64,000 nt of DNA from Guptibacillus hwajinpoensis (GTDB lineage: Bacteria > Bacillota > Bacilli > Bacillales > Guptibacillaceae). The position numbers and the translations under genes are program-made. The stretch spans positions 62,001 to 126,000 of the forward strand of contig NZ_JAIVKU010000005.1 in NCBI RefSeq assembly GCF_020524165.1, in the 5' to 3' direction. Below, piece after piece: positions 62,324 through 64,000 of the stretch. Position 1 is the stretch's first letter. Every line of letters begins with the position of its first letter. The notes under the pieces were generated by a model, which searched no databases, had not been told where the DNA came from, and worked only from the letters and a program-made list of their open reading frames with translations.

Positions 62324-62584
62324 ATGGAACTACGCGTAGACCGTACACCAAACCCAAATGCAGTTAAAATTACTGCTGACCAACAGCTTTTTGAAGGGTC
62401 TTCCAGTCACTCTTTTAAAAAGAACGACACCCCTGACCATGCGATGGCAGCTGCTCTTCTAAAATTAGAGGGCGTTGATAATGTATTTGGTTACCAGGAT
62501 TTTATTACAATTAACAAAATGCCTGAAGCTGATTGGGATACTTTACTTCCTGAAGTGAAGGAAACCATCTCTAATAATGCATAG
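62324..62584 (+). CDS. NifU N-terminal-like (Nfu_N) small protein
   Basis: 86 residues. VDRTPNPNAVKITADQQLFEGSSSHSFKKND ... LEGVDNVFGYQDFITINKMPEADWDTLLPEVKETI is the Nfu_N domain found before the NifU-like CxxC module in mitochondrial Nfu. The CxxC module is absent. It probably helps Fe-S protein assembly. SD AAAGGAGG is good. yitW (SufT-like) is 5 kb away. Confidence 0.85.
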   Translation: MELRVDRTPNPNAVKITADQQLFEGSSSHSFKKNDTPDHAMAAALLKLEGVDNVFGYQDFITINKMPEADWDTLLPEVKETISNNA

Positions 62585-62621
62585 AAAAAAGTTCCTCAGG
62601 ACGAGCCTGGGGAACTTTTTT
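62584..62621 (+). terminator. Rho-independent terminator
   Basis: AAAAAAGTTCCTCAGG / CCTGGGGAACTTTTTT stem after the NifU-N gene; the cluster C repeats begin 26 bases on. Confidence 0.9.
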
Positions 62622-62646
62622 AGATTGTAGCGGATTTAAGCTTGCC

Positions 62647-62997
62647 AGCTCAGTGGGCAGACACTCGGTCACTTCATCCTATAACTCGCACAAAAAACGT
62701 GTTCAAGTTATAGGGCTCCAGTGCCTGCCGTGTCTAAACGCCCACTTCCGCTTTTCATGAGATCCAGCTACGACTCGCAGAAACTGCGATATTTCGCTCT
62801 TTCACCAGAACACAAAAGGCGTGTTCTAGTTCATGAGCTCCAATATCTCCGTTTCTAAACGCTCGTCTCCGCTTTTCTTGATCTAGCTGCAGTGGGCAGA
62901 CACTCGGTCACTTCACCCTATAACTCGAACACAAAAAACGTGTTCAAGTTATAGGGCTCCAGTGCCTGCCGTGTCTAAACGCCCACTTCCGCTTTTC
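62647..62997 (-). repeat. Dispersed structured repeat, cluster C (three units, reverse orientation)
   Basis: Units C1 62647-62756, C2 62766-62877 and C3 62885-62997, read on the minus strand. C3 begins with the G of the yitT TAG stop. C1 and C3 share AGTGGGC/GCCCACT, GACAC/GTGTC, CCCTATAA/TTATAGGG; C2 has GAAAC/GTTTC, GATATT/AATATC, GCTC/GAGC. The tip GAACACG...TGTGTTC is kept, except that C1 has lost two bases in one arm. Compared with the unit at 52332, the outer stem has changed on both sides while staying paired. Confidence 0.93.
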
Positions 62998-63833
62998 TAT
63001 TCTGTTCTAAAGAATCCAAAAATGCCTGTGGTGTTGACGATGTTGGTGAAAGCGGTTGGGTCGATGTCCTGGATGATATGCTCCAGGTCATAAAGTTCAT
63101 ATCTTGTAACAACGATCATCAGCATCTCTTTTGGTTCGCCACGATAAGCTCCTTTAGCAGGAAGTTTGGTAATTCCTCTTACCAAACGATCGTGGATGGC
63201 TTTTTGCATTTCGTCACCTTTTGCTGTAACGATCATCGCTGTTAGTTTTTCGTGACGAGTATGAATGACATCAATCACGCGGGAAGATACATACAACGTA
63301 ACAAGCGTGTAAAGCGCTTTTTCCCAGCCGTACAGCATACCAGCTGTTAAAATAATGAGGGCATTCATACTAAAGAAATACGTACCAATGGGACGGTCTT
63401 TCATTCTAGAAAGAATCATGGCGACAATGTCCATTCCCCCTGTGGAAGCCCCCCATTTTAACGTGAATCCAATACCGATTGCGGCAATAACACCGCCAAA
63501 TACAGCATTTAATAAGATATCCTCTGAAAGCGCTTGAACTGGAATGATTTCAAGAAAAATAGTGGTGGCTCCTACACTGATCACACTATATAATGTAAAG
63601 GACTTCCCTACTTTCTTCCAACCAAGAATCGCAACAGGAATATTAAGTAACATGAGTAATATACCTGTGGATATGTGAATCGGTGTATAGTCACTTAGCA
63701 CGCTTGAAATGAGCTGCGCAATCCCTGTAAACCCGCTCGCATACACATTTGCAGGAATGAGAAACAAGTTAAGAGATACGGCTCCTAGAATCGCACCTAA
63801 GAGAATGACAATTATTTTTTTTACTTCTTCCAA
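62997..63833 (-). CDS. yitT: YitT-family membrane protein with DUF2179 domain
   Basis: 278 residues from TTG 63833, eight bases after AAGAAGG; GTG 63842 lies in the Shine-Dalgarno. Five or six membrane helices (~1-180) with GFTGIAQLI, GIGFTLKWGASTGGMDIVAMIL, then a cytoplasmic DUF2179 domain (~200-278; ITKLPAKGAYRGEPKEMLMIVVTRYEL, DPTAFTNIVNTTGIFGFF). The family is widespread in Firmicutes; function uncertain. It fits the yit region order. Confidence 0.92.
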   Translation of the reverse strand: MEEVKKIIVILLGAILGAVSLNLFLIPANVYASGFTGIAQLISSVLSDYTPIHISTGILLMLLNIPVAILGWKKVGKSFTLYSVISVGATTIFLEIIPVQALSEDILLNAVFGGVIAAIGIGFTLKWGASTGGMDIVAMILSRMKDRPIGTYFFSMNALIILTAGMLYGWEKALYTLVTLYVSSRVIDVIHTRHEKLTAMIVTAKGDEMQKAIHDRLVRGITKLPAKGAYRGEPKEMLMIVVTRYELYDLEHIIQDIDPTAFTNIVNTTGIFGFFRTE

Positions 63834-63911
63834 TTCGTACACCTTCTTTTTTTGAAACAGAGCTTAACCCGTTTACAGAATTTTAAATGAGTGCCAAAAA
63901 ACCAATTTTAT

Positions 63912-63998
63912 TTAGACTAGTGATTGTTCCACCTTAGGATAGGAACAGGCGCCTTTGCCATGTTTATCTAAACAAACAATTTTATCTACGTCAACTGT
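63912..63998 (-). CDS. C-terminal fragment of an unidentified gene (5' end outside window)
   Basis: A minus-strand frame open at the right edge encodes 28 residues, VDVDKIVCLDKHGKGACSYP and a few more, then TAA. Two other minus frames are closed by stops here. Too short to name; it could also be chance. Confidence 0.35.
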   Translation of the reverse strand, partial: TVDVDKIVCLDKHGKGACSYPKVEQSLV

Positions 63999-64000
63999 TT

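Noticed and set aside
42504-62997. CRISPR array from regularly spaced repeats
   Set aside because: Units are ~110 bases, fully repeat-derived with no unique spacers, and internally palindromic; no cas genes are near.

Overview
Organism. The window is a low-GC, endospore-forming Firmicute of the family Bacillaceae. It is not B. subtilis itself, but the gene order follows two B. subtilis neighbourhoods: the yja/yjb block (comZ-fabH-fabF, yjbA-trpS, oppABCDF, yjbC, spxA, yjbE, mecA, coiA, pepF, yjbH-yjbI, yjbK, yjbL, yjbM, nadF, rluD-like yjbO, prpE, yjbQ, fabI, spore coat genes) and the yit block (yitT, yitU, yitV, yitW). These assignments come from recognising protein sequences and motifs by eye; no database search was run. 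No rRNA, tRNA, IS element, prophage or CRISPR array was seen. Several genes appear to start at TTG or GTG. Layout. 1-8 kb is an apparent spore-surface region: two CgeB-type glycosyltransferases, a three-gene operon for a modified UDP-sugar (oxidoreductase, acyltransferase, aminotransferase), two very cysteine-rich small proteins, and two paralogous CsxC/SPOCS-like coat proteins. Candidate sigma-K promoters (AC, 16-17 bases, CATANNNTA) precede the sugar operon, the Cys/His-repeat protein and one CsxC paralog; a fourth precedes a YppG-like coat protein near 45.1 kb. 8-16.5 kb holds fabI, a zinc-ribbon mini-protein, a CPA2 antiporter, an MgtE Mg2+ channel, rodA, prpE, an RluD-family pseudouridine synthase and nadK. 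16.5-25.3 kb carries the stress and proteolysis set: small alarmone synthetase, yjbL, yjbK, truncated haemoglobin, yjbH, pepF, coiA, mecA, a TerC-family protein and spx. 25.5-29.9 kb is an RND efflux pair that separates spx from its usual partner yjbC. 30-42.4 kb has yjbC, a GH-like secreted protein, an HD hydrolase, the opp peptide importer, a Trp T-box with trpS, and yjbA. 42.7-46 kb has fabF-fabH with a FapR operator, a yppG-like coat gene and comZ. 46-55.3 kb contains assorted enzymes, uppP, an Fnr regulator with a C-terminal cysteine cluster, and molybdenum-cofactor genes moeA-mobB-moaE-moaD. 55.4-64 kb has a LysM/SH3/GH18 spore-lysin-like protein, yitW-yitV, yitU, small proteins, a degenerate SGNH protein, a PP-loop ATPase, a NifU-N protein and yitT. 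How the genes work together. FapR boxes at both fabHF and fabI tie fatty-acid initiation and elongation to one malonyl-CoA sensor. YjbH, MecA and Spx sit within 7 kb and form one regulatory proteolysis module (ClpXP/ClpCP). Fnr next to moe/mob/moa genes suggests anaerobic nitrate respiration. Highlights. Three clusters (42.5, 52.3, 62.6 kb) contain eight complete copies and one partial copy of a roughly 110-base intergenic element whose stem arms change together between copies. This is good evidence for a conserved folded RNA or DNA structure, and two of the clusters begin exactly at a stop codon. This family and the 1-8 kb spore-surface island are the best candidates for under-described biology here.
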